Source of the DNA: Clostridiaceae bacterium
GTDB taxonomy: Bacteria; Bacillota; Clostridia; Saccharofermentanales; DTU023
Assembly (NCBI GenBank): GCA_012838355.1
Contig: DUPJ01000036.1
Span: forward strand, 1 to 41,447
DNA: 41,447 nt
Reading direction: 5' to 3'
Under the pieces are notes generated by a model, which was given only the letters and a program-made list of their open reading frames with translations, did no database searches and had not been told where the DNA came from. Below are positions 25,930-34,041 of the stretch, piece after piece (positions within the stretch are counted from its first letter, which is position 1; each line of letters starts with the position of its first letter). A program made the translations under genes and the position numbers.

Positions 25930-26397
25930 GTGAGTTCCTTGCAGGCAAAACAAAGTCACCTGGCCTGGCTGACTGTGGCGGCCATGGTTCCGGCTGTGCT
26001 GCTCGCAATCCTGCAGATGCCTCAGGCGGCGCGGATATGCTGTGCCCTTTCAATCTTGCCGCTTGGCATGTTCTGCCGGCACGCATGGCTGCTCCGTGCG
26101 GCCGCGTTGATCGAAGACAACTGCATTTTGGCGGTGCCGGATCAGGATGTTGTCATTTCCACGTTCGGACTCCGCCGGGGCGCCCGTGTTTATCGCTGGG
26201 GATGCAATGGAGTGCAGGGCATTCGACTGCTCCATGTTGCCATCGACCGCGAGCATATTTGGCTCGTTTTCGGTGATGACATCTGCAGCGAATCGGTACA
26301 GCTGCCGCACGGTCTCACCGATGAAAAATCGGTTGGGCTGACTGCCGGAAAATTCCGTCAGGAAACGGGGGTGCGCGCGGAAGTCAGCGGCTGGTGA
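25930..26397 (+). CDS. Small membrane protein, unknown function
   Basis: A 155-residue protein that I do not recognise. Two hydrophobic segments near the N-terminus (about 10-28 and 33-52) form a likely hairpin in the membrane. The remaining 100 residues look like a compact beta-rich cytoplasmic domain (ILAVPDQDVVISTFGLRRG, then IWLVFGDDICSESVQL), similar in outline to PH-like YdbT/YcxB-type domains, but that is only a shape comparison. GTG start with AGGAGG six bases upstream. It follows the LuxR-type regulator by 142 bases and precedes the zinc-ribbon genes, which suggests a shared role. Confidence 0.7.
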   Translation: MSSLQAKQSHLAWLTVAAMVPAVLLAILQMPQAARICCALSILPLGMFCRHAWLLRAAALIEDNCILAVPDQDVVISTFGLRRGARVYRWGCNGVQGIRLLHVAIDREHIWLVFGDDICSESVQLPHGLTDEKSVGLTAGKFRQETGVRAEVSGW

Positions 26398-26420
26398 AAA
26401 GAAGGCACAGGGGAGACAGA

Positions 26421-27806
26421 ATGGCAAAAAAAAATAGCAAACGGATCAACCCGTTTATCCGCATACTGGTCAGCGCCGTGCTGCTGTTTGCGGTGTATCA
26501 AAGCATCAGCACGATTTCATTGGCCTTGTGGGGCAATATCGCGAGAGGCACTGTCGACACGTACAGCAGCCGTTATGATTCGCGCGGTGCCGACGCAAAC
26601 CGCTCGCGCACAATTTTCAAGAGCTATACGTTTTCGAGCGCCGGCAGGACGTATCGCGGCTACGTCACCTATCTCAGCGACGAAGCCTGGCCGCGCCTTG
26701 AAGAGGGTGAAACGCGTTCGGAACTGATCCGATACTTCGCTTTTCTTCCGTATATCAATAAGCCGGCTGAACTCACCGACTTTGACCAGATGGGGGCTTT
26801 TGGCCTTATTTACCATATCTCGGCGCCTGTATTGGCATTTATGCTTCTGCTTGTTGTGAACGGCTGGCTCACGATCGGCAAACAAAAGCGGCAAAAGAAA
26901 GCTGAAACAGTACCGAAAAGTGACAGCAACTGGTCCAGGCGCGATACGTATTTCGCAGAGACGGGCGAAGACCGGGATTTAAGCACAAGGAGTGACAATA
27001 CCATGTACTGTCGACAATGCGGACAAAAGATTGGAAACGATTCTGCCTTCTGCACAGCATGCGGTTTCAGAATTGAACAAGACGACATCAGCGGCTGCCC
27101 GTCCTGCGGCGCTGAAATACCGGATGGTGCGGACTTCTGCATTCGATGCGGTGCTGACCTCGGTACGATGCCGACGGTCGCAAAACAGGAAAAAAGGCCT
27201 GAACCGGCTGTGCCGCATCGGCAGGACAATACCGCAAATCTGGTCGGTTTTTCGCAGCGGTACCGGTCACCTGAAATTCTGGCGGCCGGAGAGAAGAACC
27301 GCAAATCGTCGATCGGCTGCATGTGGGTTCTGGTCTTTGTACCGCTGCTCGGATTTCCGCTGGCCGGTCTTTTGATGGACGATTTCCCGTTCGGCGAGTC
27401 ACTCGTAATCGGGGTCGGTATTTCGCTCATCATGCTGGTGGTCAGCCTGTTGCGTCTGAAAGCGGCGAAAAAACCGCTTTGGGAAGGCACTGTGCTGGAT
27501 AAATACTCGAAAGAACGGTCGGAGCAGCGGGGCCATTCGGAGAGCAACGGCAGAACGTATACCGAGTACACCACTGTCATCAGAACTGATTCGGGCAAGA
27601 AAAAGACGATTGTTGAAAGGGACAGCATGCGCCATATGCACGATTATCTGAAAGTCGGTGACCGCGTGCGGTTTCATCCCATGTTCGGCACGTACGAGAA
27701 ATACGATAAGTCGAAAGACCGGATTATCTACTGCAATGTCTGCAGCATGCTGAATAAAATTTCGAATGATCGCTGCGATCGCTGCGATAATCCTTTGTTC
27801 AAATAG
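26421..27806 (+). CDS. Zinc-ribbon membrane protein, DUF3592-like, possibly a fusion
   Basis: A 461-residue protein in two similar halves. Half one (1-193): a membrane helix (about 12-32), an extracytoplasmic DUF3592-like beta domain, and a second helix (about 135-155). Half two: two zinc ribbons, CRQCGQKIGNDSAFCTACG and CPSCGAEIPDGADFCIRCG (about 196-248), two membrane helices (about 295-345), another DUF3592-like beta domain (GTVLDKYSKER onward) and a final C-x2-C...C-x2-C ribbon (about 436-457). An AAGGAG (26987-26992) lies ten bases before the in-frame ATG at 27003, exactly where half two begins. Start ATG 26421 follows AGGGGAG. The function is unknown; the ribbons suggest a protein or nucleic-acid contact. 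Confidence 0.75.
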   Translation: MAKKNSKRINPFIRILVSAVLLFAVYQSISTISLALWGNIARGTVDTYSSRYDSRGADANRSRTIFKSYTFSSAGRTYRGYVTYLSDEAWPRLEEGETRSELIRYFAFLPYINKPAELTDFDQMGAFGLIYHISAPVLAFMLLLVVNGWLTIGKQKRQKKAETVPKSDSNWSRRDTYFAETGEDRDLSTRSDNTMYCRQCGQKIGNDSAFCTACGFRIEQDDISGCPSCGAEIPDGADFCIRCGADLGTMPTVAKQEKRPEPAVPHRQDNTANLVGFSQRYRSPEILAAGEKNRKSSIGCMWVLVFVPLLGFPLAGLLMDDFPFGESLVIGVGISLIMLVVSLLRLKAAKKPLWEGTVLDKYSKERSEQRGHSESNGRTYTEYTTVIRTDSGKKKTIVERDSMRHMHDYLKVGDRVRFHPMFGTYEKYDKSKDRIIYCNVCSMLNKISNDRCDRCDNPLFK

Positions 27807-27821
27807 GGGGAGATGATAACC

Positions 27822-28178
27822 ATGGATCGATTTGATACGTTGAGTCAGGCGGCCATATGTGCCGCCAGCCGAAGCAGCAGGTGGACGTTTGCGTATGCAA
27901 ATGATGAGCATTATGACCGGGAACGGTTGTTTAGCGATGCCCACATGCACGATGAAGAGAATCCTGCAGGCGAAGACAGTTATTATGTCGTATCGCTGCG
28001 GGGTGCGATCGGTTATGCGGAAGACGGTGAGACGATCGACTGGCTGTTCCTGTCGCCGTACGATGAAGTGCTGCCGGACGCGTACAGTGCGCCGAGCCGG
28101 GCAAATTTCTGTCCGAAATGCGGAACGGCGGTTGTACCAGGAGCCGCTTACTGCGGCGCTTGCGGCGCCACGCTCTGA
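27822..28178 (+). CDS. Small zinc-ribbon protein, unknown function
   Basis: A 118-residue soluble protein I do not recognise. The first 90 residues are acidic and rich in aromatic residues. The C-terminus is a zinc ribbon, FCPKCGTAVVPGAAYCGACG (about 95-114), like the ribbons of the preceding gene. Two in-frame ATGs exist; AGGGGGAG (about 27805-27812) abuts the one at 27813 and stands nine bases before 27822, so 27822 is preferred. The gene follows its neighbour by 15 bases and is probably in the same transcript, ending at the hairpin at 28199-28236. Confidence 0.7.
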   Translation: MDRFDTLSQAAICAASRSSRWTFAYANDEHYDRERLFSDAHMHDEENPAGEDSYYVVSLRGAIGYAEDGETIDWLFLSPYDEVLPDAYSAPSRANFCPKCGTAVVPGAAYCGACGATL

Positions 28179-28198
28179 AGTCACCGCCGACGGACATG

Positions 28199-28236
28199 AA
28201 AAAACCGCAGAAAGGATCGGCTTTTCTGCGGTTTCC
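28199..28236. terminator. Bidirectional terminator between the zinc-ribbon gene and tRNA-Leu
   Basis: Stem CCGCAGAAA / TTTCTGCGG with an eight- to nine-base loop. On the minus strand it is followed by a run of six T, a strong terminator for tRNA-Leu. On the plus strand TTTCCT follows, a weaker stop for the zinc-ribbon genes. Confidence 0.8.
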
Positions 28237-28239
28237 TGC

Positions 28240-28326
28240 TGGTGCGGAAAACAGGACTTGAACCTGCATGATCGGTTGATCACTAGTACCTGAAACTAGC
28301 GCGTCTGCCAATTCCGCCATTTCCGC
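28240..28326 (-). tRNA. tRNA-Leu (anticodon CAG), CCA encoded
   Basis: Folds as a class II tRNA: acceptor GCGGAAA pairs with TTTCCGC, D arm with the TTGGCAGA segment, anticodon stem CTAGT/ACTAG around loop TTCAGGT, a long variable arm (TGATC/GATCA type), and T loop TTCAAGT. The discriminator is A and CCA is encoded. Reads CUG codons. A promoter lies directly upstream and a T-run terminator directly downstream. Confidence 0.95.
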
Positions 28327-28337
28327 AAGGCTTTTGC

Positions 28338-28366
28338 ATAATACACTGTGATTTCATTTATTGCAA
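28338..28366 (-). promoter_or_regulatory. Promoter of tRNA-Leu
   Basis: Minus strand TTGCAA (28361-28366), 17-base spacer, TATTAT (28338-28343), 11 bases before the tRNA 5' end. It overlaps the region of the divergent murD promoter. Confidence 0.7.
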
Positions 28367-28370
28367 GCAT

Positions 28371-28379
28371 TGCTATACT
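28371..28379 (+). promoter_or_regulatory. Extended -10 promoter of murD, possibly leaderless
   Basis: TGC-TATACT ends six bases before the murD ATG at 28386, with no room for a ribosome binding site. Divergent from the tRNA-Leu promoter, with a 4-base gap between the two elements. Confidence 0.5.
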
Positions 28380-28385
28380 GGAAAT

Positions 28386-29792
28386 ATGACGGAATCGATT
28401 GAATCTTTTCGGGCATATGCCCAGCCCAAACGTGTCGCTGTACTCGGTGTCGGCATTTCGAACCGCCCCCTGCTGGTATGGCTCGGCCGCCTCGGCGTTC
28501 AGGTTGAAGCGTTCGATCGCCTGCCTGCCGACGATCCCTATCTCCTGCGCTCAAAAGCCTGGCTGGAAGAACGTGGCGTCACGCCTGTCTGGCATGTCGG
28601 CGAGCACTACTTGGATGCGCTGCACGGCTTTGATCTTATCTTTCGCACGCCGCGCATGCAGCCGGATGAGCCGGCGCTGGTTCGGGCCAGACTGGAAGGG
28701 GCCGTCGTCACATCTGAAATGGAGCTGTTTCTTACGCTGTGTCCGGCGCCTGTGATTGGTGTGACCGGCTCGGACGGCAAAACCACCACCACCACCCTGA
28801 TAGCGCGCATGCTCGAAGCTGAGGGATGGCATACGCATGTGGGCGGCAATATCGGTACCCCGCTTCTTGATCGCGTGGCCGTGATGACGCCTGATGACCG
28901 CGTCGTTGTTGAACTGTCAAGCTTTCAGCTGGTCACGATGCGGCAGCGCATTGAAACGGCTGTCATTACCAATCTCACACCGAATCATCTCGATGTGCAT
29001 CCGACTTTTGACGCCTATGTCGAAGCAAAGAAAAATATCTATCGCCATCAGACGCTGTTCGACCGGCTCATTCTGAATGCCGGGGATCCTGTTTCGCTTG
29101 ATCTCGTATCCGATGCCTCCGGTGCCGTCGACCTGGTCAACGGCCCGCAGGGCTGGCCGGGACGCCGGATCTGGCAGGAAGACGGACGTATTTTTATGTC
29201 GGACCGCCGGTCGGTTTCGGAGCTGATGGCCATCCGCGACATTTTGCTGCCGGGGGATTTCAACGTGCAAAACGTGATGACGGCCGCCTTGGCGGTCAGT
29301 CCGGACGTCGGATCCAACGCCATCCGGCAGACTGCTTCTCGTTTCGCCGGAGTTGCGCATCGCATGGAGCTTGTGCGCGAGCAGAACGCCGTATCCTGGT
29401 ACAACAGTTCGATTGACAGCACGCCTCACCGGTCCATCGTCACGCTTGACGTATTCCAAAAGGCCGGCCGGCCGCTTATCCTGATTACCGGCGGAGCAGA
29501 CAAAAAAAGTGACTACACGGGACTCGGCGATGCGATTCTCAGTGCAACAAGGCGGATTATTCTCTGCGGTGCCAACGCCGGCGACATTCGAAAGGTGCTT
29601 GAACTGGAGGCGAACGGGCGGCCGTATGCCATATCGGAGGTGTTATCCTACGACGATGCCGTCCGCACAGCCGCCGAGATGGCTGAACCGGGTGACAGTG
29701 TCCTGCTTTCTCCGGCCGGCACATCTTTTGACCGATTCCGCCATTTCGAGGAACGCGGCGACCACTTCCGGTCGCTAGTGGCTGCCCTGTGA
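28386..29792 (+). CDS. murD: UDP-N-acetylmuramoyl-L-alanine--D-glutamate ligase
   Basis: Cytosolic Mur ligase that adds D-glutamate to UDP-MurNAc-L-alanine in peptidoglycan synthesis. The 468-residue protein has an N-terminal UDP-binding Rossmann fold beginning VAVLGVGISNRPL, the central ATPase loop GVTGSDGKTTTTTL (about 124-137), VVELSSFQL, NLTPNHLDVHPTFDAYVEAK, and the C-terminal domain with NSSIDSTPHRS and LITGGADKKSDY. Length is normal. It is isolated from the usual mur/fts cluster and instead forms a pair with cca, overlapping it by four bases. The ATG lies at the predicted transcription start; no Shine-Dalgarno sequence is present. Confidence 0.95.
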   Translation: MTESIESFRAYAQPKRVAVLGVGISNRPLLVWLGRLGVQVEAFDRLPADDPYLLRSKAWLEERGVTPVWHVGEHYLDALHGFDLIFRTPRMQPDEPALVRARLEGAVVTSEMELFLTLCPAPVIGVTGSDGKTTTTTLIARMLEAEGWHTHVGGNIGTPLLDRVAVMTPDDRVVVELSSFQLVTMRQRIETAVITNLTPNHLDVHPTFDAYVEAKKNIYRHQTLFDRLILNAGDPVSLDLVSDASGAVDLVNGPQGWPGRRIWQEDGRIFMSDRRSVSELMAIRDILLPGDFNVQNVMTAALAVSPDVGSNAIRQTASRFAGVAHRMELVREQNAVSWYNSSIDSTPHRSIVTLDVFQKAGRPLILITGGADKKSDYTGLGDAILSATRRIILCGANAGDIRKVLELEANGRPYAISEVLSYDDAVRTAAEMAEPGDSVLLSPAGTSFDRFRHFEERGDHFRSLVAAL

Positions 29793-31099
29793 TCACACCG
29801 GATCGCGTGCCGGAGCAGATTCTGGCCTGCATTGAGCGCCTCGAAGCATCAGGTTATGAATCCTGGCTTGTCGGCGGCGCCGTGCGCGACCTTCTGCTGA
29901 ACCAAACGTCATCAGATTGGGATGTCGCGACTGCCGCACAGCCGGCCGAAACAGAAGCCGTGTTTGAAGCTTACCGCGTCATTTCAATCGGGCGAGCACA
30001 CGGCACGGTGCGCGTCATTGCAGACGATCTTGCGGTTGATGTGACAACCTGCCGTGTCGATGGCGATTATCTTGACAGCCGGCACCCGGAGCACGTTACG
30101 TATACGTCATCAATCAGGGAAGACCTGTCCCGGCGAGACTTTACGATCAATGCGATGGCCTGGCATCCGATTCGCGGCCTGTACGATCCCTTTGGCGGAC
30201 AAGATGATCTGATCCGGCAGACGATAAAGGCTGTCGGCAATGCCTCTGCGCGTCTGCAGGAAGATGCGCTGCGCATCATGCGCGCCCTGCGTTTTTCTGC
30301 CGTTCTCGGCTTTTCGCTGGACGAGCCGCTCAGGGCAGCAATTTTCAAGTACGGACACTTATTGCAAAAACTGCCTGCGGAACGGCTTGGCATGGAGTGG
30401 AGTCAGCTGCTCTTCGGATCGTGCGCAGCCGTCATCGTGTCCAGATTCATGCCGGTCCTGCAGCTGGCATTGCCCGAAACACCGAATGCCAGGCCGTTTG
30501 CCGCCTGGCGCGCCCTGTCAAAGCTGCAGAACGCGGATGTGCTTCGTCATGTTGCGTTTGCCGCGGCGATGGCTCTCGATCGATCCTGGCTGAATACCCT
30601 GCCGCTCAATCAGCCGGACCGGCAAAGAGCTATGGCTCTATACGCGCTTCTCACCAGTCGGGATCTGCCGCCGGTATCGGCGGACACCATGGAGTGGCGC
30701 TGGCTCGCAGCCCGGGTTGGTGTGGAGGTCGTATCCGACTTCCTGAAGCTGCAGAAGTCGCTGACCGATGCTGAAGAACCTTGGCTTTTTCTTGAAGAAG
30801 CGGTGGAGGCATGGAAGAAAAGCGGCTTTCTTACGCTGCGTGACCTGGCTGTCAACGGTCATAAGCTCAGGAATGCCGGGGTTCGTCCTCGTCATATTGG
30901 TCAGATGCAAAAACGGTTGTTTCTTGCCGTCGCTGACGGGTCAACGGCAAATAACGAGGCGGCACTGCTTGAAACCGTGAAATTGTGGTACAATTTGAAA
31001 GATTTTCCCGCGACCGGGTATGCGGACAGTCCTGCCCATACGCAGTTGACGGGTGACGGAGGAAAGAATGGACAAAGAAACGAAAAAACAGATTATTGA
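29789..31099 (+). CDS. cca: CCA tRNA nucleotidyltransferase
   Basis: Adds or repairs the 3'-terminal CCA of tRNAs. The 436-residue protein shows the class II nucleotidyltransferase motifs: [11 protein letters not shown] (about 27-37), the DxD carboxylates in [18 protein letters not shown], and [14 protein letters not shown]. The C-terminal half is poorly conserved, as usual. It starts with GTG, overlapping murD by four bases. All three tRNA genes in this window already encode CCA, so repair is the likely main job. The last 32 bases overlap rpsO, and the rpsO promoter lies inside the coding sequence. Confidence 0.92.
   Translation: MITPDRVPEQILACIERLEASGYESWLVGGAVRDLLLNQTSSDWDVATAAQPAETEAVFEAYRVISIGRAHGTVRVIADDLAVDVTTCRVDGDYLDSRHPEHVTYTSSIREDLSRRDFTINAMAWHPIRGLYDPFGGQDDLIRQTIKAVGNASARLQEDALRIMRALRFSAVLGFSLDEPLRAAIFKYGHLLQKLPAERLGMEWSQLLFGSCAAVIVSRFMPVLQLALPETPNARPFAAWRALSKLQNADVLRHVAFAAAMALDRSWLNTLPLNQPDRQRAMALYALLTSRDLPPVSADTMEWRWLAARVGVEVVSDFLKLQKSLTDAEEPWLFLEEAVEAWKKSGFLTLRDLAVNGHKLRNAGVRPRHIGQMQKRLFLAVADGSTANNEAALLETVKLWYNLKDFPATGYADSPAHTQLTGDGGKNGQRNEKTDY
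30986..30994 (+). promoter_or_regulatory. Extended -10 promoter of rpsO inside cca
   Basis: TGG-TACAAT, with TTGAAA (30969-30974) 14 bases upstream, too close for a standard -35. It gives a leader of roughly 65 bases before rpsO, where ribosomal protein S15 autoregulation would be expected. Confidence 0.5.
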
Positions 31100-31331
31100 G
31101 ACGTACGCCACGCATGCTGGCGACACGGGATCACCTGAAGTGCAGATTGCGATTTTGTCGCATCGCATCAACCATCTGACCGAACACTTGAAGGATCATG
31201 GCAACGATCACCATTCGCGCCGCGGTCTGCTCATGCTGGTCGGCCGGCGCCGTGGTCTGCTCGATTATCTGGCGAGCAAGGATATTGAGCGCTACCGTAC
31301 GATTATCGGAAAGCTGAATATCAGAAAGTAA
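31068..31331 (+). CDS. rpsO: 30S ribosomal protein S15
   Basis: An 87-residue primary 16S rRNA-binding protein of the small subunit platform. It has the typical sequence through [39 protein letters not shown] and the C-terminal [17 protein letters not shown] at about 31058-31062 fixes ATG 31068. The start lies inside the end of cca by 32 bases. The hairpin after the stop and the following pnp gene reproduce the conserved rpsO-pnp pair. Confidence 0.98.
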   Translation: MDKETKKQIIETYATHAGDTGSPEVQIAILSHRINHLTEHLKDHGNDHHSRRGLLMLVGRRRGLLDYLASKDIERYRTIIGKLNIRK

Positions 31332-31332
31332 A

Positions 31333-31360
31333 AAAATCCGGCGCATGCCGGATTTTAATT
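31333..31360 (+). terminator. Terminator or attenuator between rpsO and pnp
   Basis: Perfect ten-base arms AAAATCCGGC / GCCGGATTTT with loop GCAT, followed by TTTTAATT. Because no clear pnp promoter is visible downstream, partial read-through into pnp is likely. Confidence 0.8.
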
Positions 31361-31389
31361 GACCGCGCCGAATCCGCAGACTGTGGATC

Positions 31390-31430
31390 GTAGACTGCGC
31401 ACCCGTCCCGGATACGGTGGCGGACTCTAC
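31390..31430 (+). promoter_or_regulatory. Structured pnp leader
   Basis: Bases GTAGA (31390-31394) can pair with TCTAC (31426-31430), with inner CCGT/ACGG pairing, forming an irregular hairpin about 50 bases before pnp. Leader hairpins cut by RNase III control pnp in other bacteria; a similar role here is inference. Confidence 0.35.
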
Positions 31431-31478
31431 ACTCTACCGTCTGCATCGAGCCATGGTCACCCCGTAAAGGAGAAATGA

Positions 31479-33818
31479 ATGTCAAAGAAAATCTATGAAA
31501 CGACCCTCGCCGGTCGGCCTTTGAGGCTGGAAACGGGCGAGCTGGCTCAGTTTGCAAACGGTGCCGTGCTTTGCAGCTACGGCGACACAACTGTGCTGAC
31601 GACGGTCACGGCATCGGCACAGCCGCGAGATGGAATCGATTACTTCCCGCTCAGTGTTGATTATGAAGAAAAGATGTATTCGATCGGAAAAATTCCGGGC
31701 GGCTTTTTCAAACGGGAAGGAAAGCCTTCTGAAAATGCCGTTTTGACCGCCCGTTCGATTGATCGCCCGATTCGCCCGCTGTTTCCGCACGATCTGAAAA
31801 ATGACGTCATCGTCAACAACCTCGTGCTCTCAGTTGATCAGGACAATTCGCCTCAGGTTGCGGCTTTGATTGCCACGTCGGCAGCCATCGCCATCTCTGA
31901 CATCCCCTGGCGCGGACCGGTTGCCGGTGTCAAAGTTGGTCTCGTCGACGATGAAATTGTGATCAACCCGACGGAAGCACAAGCAGACGAATCGCGTCTC
32001 GATCTGTTTGTCGCCGGCACAAAAGACAAAATCTGCATGATCGAAGCCGGTGCGAATGAAGTACCGGAAGATCGGATGATGGCAGCTCTGGAGGCCGGCC
32101 AGCGTGAAATTTCCGCCCTCTGTGAACTGATTCTGAAGATGAAAGACGAAATCGGCGTTGCGCCGTTCGCTTACGAGTCTTCGTCTCCCGATCCGGCCAT
32201 TGAAAGTTTTGTCAAGGAACATTTCTGGGATGACATGCGGAGTGCTGTATTGAGTGACGACAAGTCGGTCCGCGATCTTCATGTGGGATCGGTCCGCAGC
32301 GCCATTGCGGAGCGTCTGACCGAAATGTATCCGGACGCAGGCTGGAACGCCGGTGATCTGACGGATGGCCTGCAGAAGGCAGTGGTCCGAGACTACCTGT
32401 TTAATGAACATAAGCGTGTCGACGGACGTGCGCTTGACCAGATTCGCCCGCTGTCGGCTGCGGTTGATGTGATCCCGCGCGTACACGGCTCAGGCCTGTT
32501 CCAGCGCGGTCAGACGCAGGTGCTGTCGCTTTGCACGCTCGGCACGTTATCGAATGCTCAGAAACTTGACGGTGTCGATCCGGAAGACCGCAAGCGCTAT
32601 ATGCATCACTATAACTTCCCGGCTTACAGCGTCGGTGAAGCCAGGCCGAACCGTTCCCCCGGCCGCCGTGAAATCGGTCACGGCGCACTCGCCGAACGTT
32701 CGCTGATTCCCGTGCTGCCGAGTGAAGAAGAATTCCCCTATGCGATCCGCTGTGTGTCGGAAATCCTGATGTCGAACGGATCGACGTCACAGGGATCTGT
32801 CTGCGCAAGCACGCTCGCGCTGATGGCGGCCGGTGTGCCGATCAAGCGGCCGGTAGCCGGTATTTCGAGCGGCCTGATCGTGAATGGCGACAATGAGAAC
32901 GATTACCTTGTGTTCATGGATATTCAGGGTATTGAAGATTTCTTCGGCGATATGGACTTTAAAGTCGCCGGCACGACGGAAGGCATTACCGCCATCCAGG
33001 TGGACATCAAGATTGACGGACTGAGCCTTGAAATAATCAAAGATGCGCTTGCCCTGACCAAAAAAGGCCGGCTGCAGATTCTTGAAGACGTCATGCTGCC
33101 CGTCATTGCAGAGCCGCGCAAGGATCTTTCGCCCTTCGCACCCAAGATCGAGCAGATTGATATTCCGGCCGATAAGATCCGAGAAGTCATCGGATCCGGC
33201 GGAAAGGTTATCCGCCGCATTACCGAAGAGACCGGCACAGAAATCGACATTGAAGAAGACGGTCCGGTGGGCCACATCTTCATTGCTTCACCCAATCAGG
33301 CGGCCTCCGCTGAAGCGATCAAGCGCATCAAGGCGATTGCGCTTGATCCGGAACCCGGTACCGTTTTTGATGGCGTCGTAACCCGGCTGATGCCTTTTGG
33401 CGCGTTTGTCGAGATAGCGCCGGGCAAAGAGGGGCTCGTACACATCTCCAAGATGGCCTGGGGGCATGTTGCAAAAGTTGAAGATGCTGTCGAACCGGGA
33501 CAATCGGTTCGCGTGGTTGTGAGCGAAGTTGACAGTCAGGGACGGCTGAATTTGTCCATGCGCGATCTTATCGAAAAGCCGCAGGGGTATGTGGAAGAAC
33601 AGTCTGCGCCGAGGGGGCCGCGCCGTGACGGCAATCGTCCGCGCGGCGGCGACCGCAGTGACCGCGGTGACCGTGGCGGAAGAGGCGGCGATCGCAGCCG
33701 CGAACGCAGGGACCGCCGTGATTTCAATGACCGCCGTCCAGCCGGCGAAAGACGTGAAACCAGCGAAACATTCAGCGAGGAATTTTCGAAAGATACAAAC
33801 AAACAGCGAGAGTTCTAA
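31479..33818 (+). CDS. pnp: Polyribonucleotide nucleotidyltransferase (PNPase) with Arg/Gly-rich tail
   Basis: Phosphorolytic 3'-5' exoribonuclease of the RNA decay machinery, a partner of RNase Y in Bacillota. Domains over 779 residues: first RNase PH fold (about 10-230), helical linker, second RNase PH fold (about 320-540; [27 protein letters not shown] and a later [20 protein letters not shown]), KH domain (about 555-615; [15 protein letters not shown]), and S1 domain (about 620-690; [13 protein letters not shown]). From about residue 705 a low-complexity tail rich in Arg, Gly and Asp follows (for example [16 protein letters not shown]). The core is about 700 residues, the family norm. AAAGGAG precedes the ATG. 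Confidence 0.97.
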   Translation: MSKKIYETTLAGRPLRLETGELAQFANGAVLCSYGDTTVLTTVTASAQPRDGIDYFPLSVDYEEKMYSIGKIPGGFFKREGKPSENAVLTARSIDRPIRPLFPHDLKNDVIVNNLVLSVDQDNSPQVAALIATSAAIAISDIPWRGPVAGVKVGLVDDEIVINPTEAQADESRLDLFVAGTKDKICMIEAGANEVPEDRMMAALEAGQREISALCELILKMKDEIGVAPFAYESSSPDPAIESFVKEHFWDDMRSAVLSDDKSVRDLHVGSVRSAIAERLTEMYPDAGWNAGDLTDGLQKAVVRDYLFNEHKRVDGRALDQIRPLSAAVDVIPRVHGSGLFQRGQTQVLSLCTLGTLSNAQKLDGVDPEDRKRYMHHYNFPAYSVGEARPNRSPGRREIGHGALAERSLIPVLPSEEEFPYAIRCVSEILMSNGSTSQGSVCASTLALMAAGVPIKRPVAGISSGLIVNGDNENDYLVFMDIQGIEDFFGDMDFKVAGTTEGITAIQVDIKIDGLSLEIIKDALALTKKGRLQILEDVMLPVIAEPRKDLSPFAPKIEQIDIPADKIREVIGSGGKVIRRITEETGTEIDIEEDGPVGHIFIASPNQAASAEAIKRIKAIALDPEPGTVFDGVVTRLMPFGAFVEIAPGKEGLVHISKMAWGHVAKVEDAVEPGQSVRVVVSEVDSQGRLNLSMRDLIEKPQGYVEEQSAPRGPRRDGNRPRGGDRSDRGDRGGRGGDRSRERRDRRDFNDRRPAGERRETSETFSEEFSKDTNKQREF

Positions 33819-33842
33819 TTTACTCGAACGATGTTTGTCATG

Positions 33843-33871
33843 GCCTGGAGCAGCTGCTCCAGGCTTTTTTT
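33843..33871 (+). terminator. Rho-independent terminator of pnp
   Basis: A 22-base perfect palindrome (33843-33864) is followed by seven T. Strong. Confidence 0.92.
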
Positions 33872-33882
33872 CGCGGCAAAAC

Positions 33883-33915
33883 AAAAACGCCCCGTCTCGA
33901 TGACGGGGCGTTTTT
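33883..33915. terminator. Bidirectional terminator, mainly for tRNA-Trp
   Basis: Fourteen-base arms AAAAACGCCCCGTC / GACGGGGCGTTTTT with a five-base loop. T runs follow on both strands. On the minus strand it ends the tRNA-Trp transcript; on the plus strand it backs up the pnp terminator. Confidence 0.9.
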
Positions 33916-33921
33916 TAGCTT

Positions 33922-33996
33922 TGGCAGGGGAGACGCGATTCGAACACGCAACCGACGGTTTTGGAGACCGTTGCTCTACCGTTGAGCCACTCCCCT
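33922..33996 (-). tRNA. tRNA-Trp (anticodon CCA), CCA encoded
   Basis: Acceptor AGGGGAG pairs with CTCCCCT; D arm GCTC..GAGC; anticodon stem ACGGT/ACCGT around loop CTCCAAA; T loop TTCGAAT; discriminator G; 3' CCA encoded. Reads UGG. Confidence 0.95.
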
Positions 33997-34009
33997 AAAG
34001 CCTATGCAT

Positions 34010-34036
34010 CTTATACCAGCCAAAAATGAGTGTCAA
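34010..34036 (-). promoter_or_regulatory. Promoter of tRNA-Trp
   Basis: Minus strand TTGACA (34031-34036), 15-base spacer, TATAAG (34010-34015) preceded by TGG, which makes an extended -10 and may offset the short spacer. It lies between the tRNA and the stop of the gene at 34042. Confidence 0.65.
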
Positions 34037-34041
34037 GTCGG

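Noticed and set aside
31001-31067. Possible S15-binding leader structure before rpsO
   Set aside because: Only weak 4-5 bp pairings (such as GTATG/CATAC) are visible, and none matches a known S15 leader class; covariation data would be needed.
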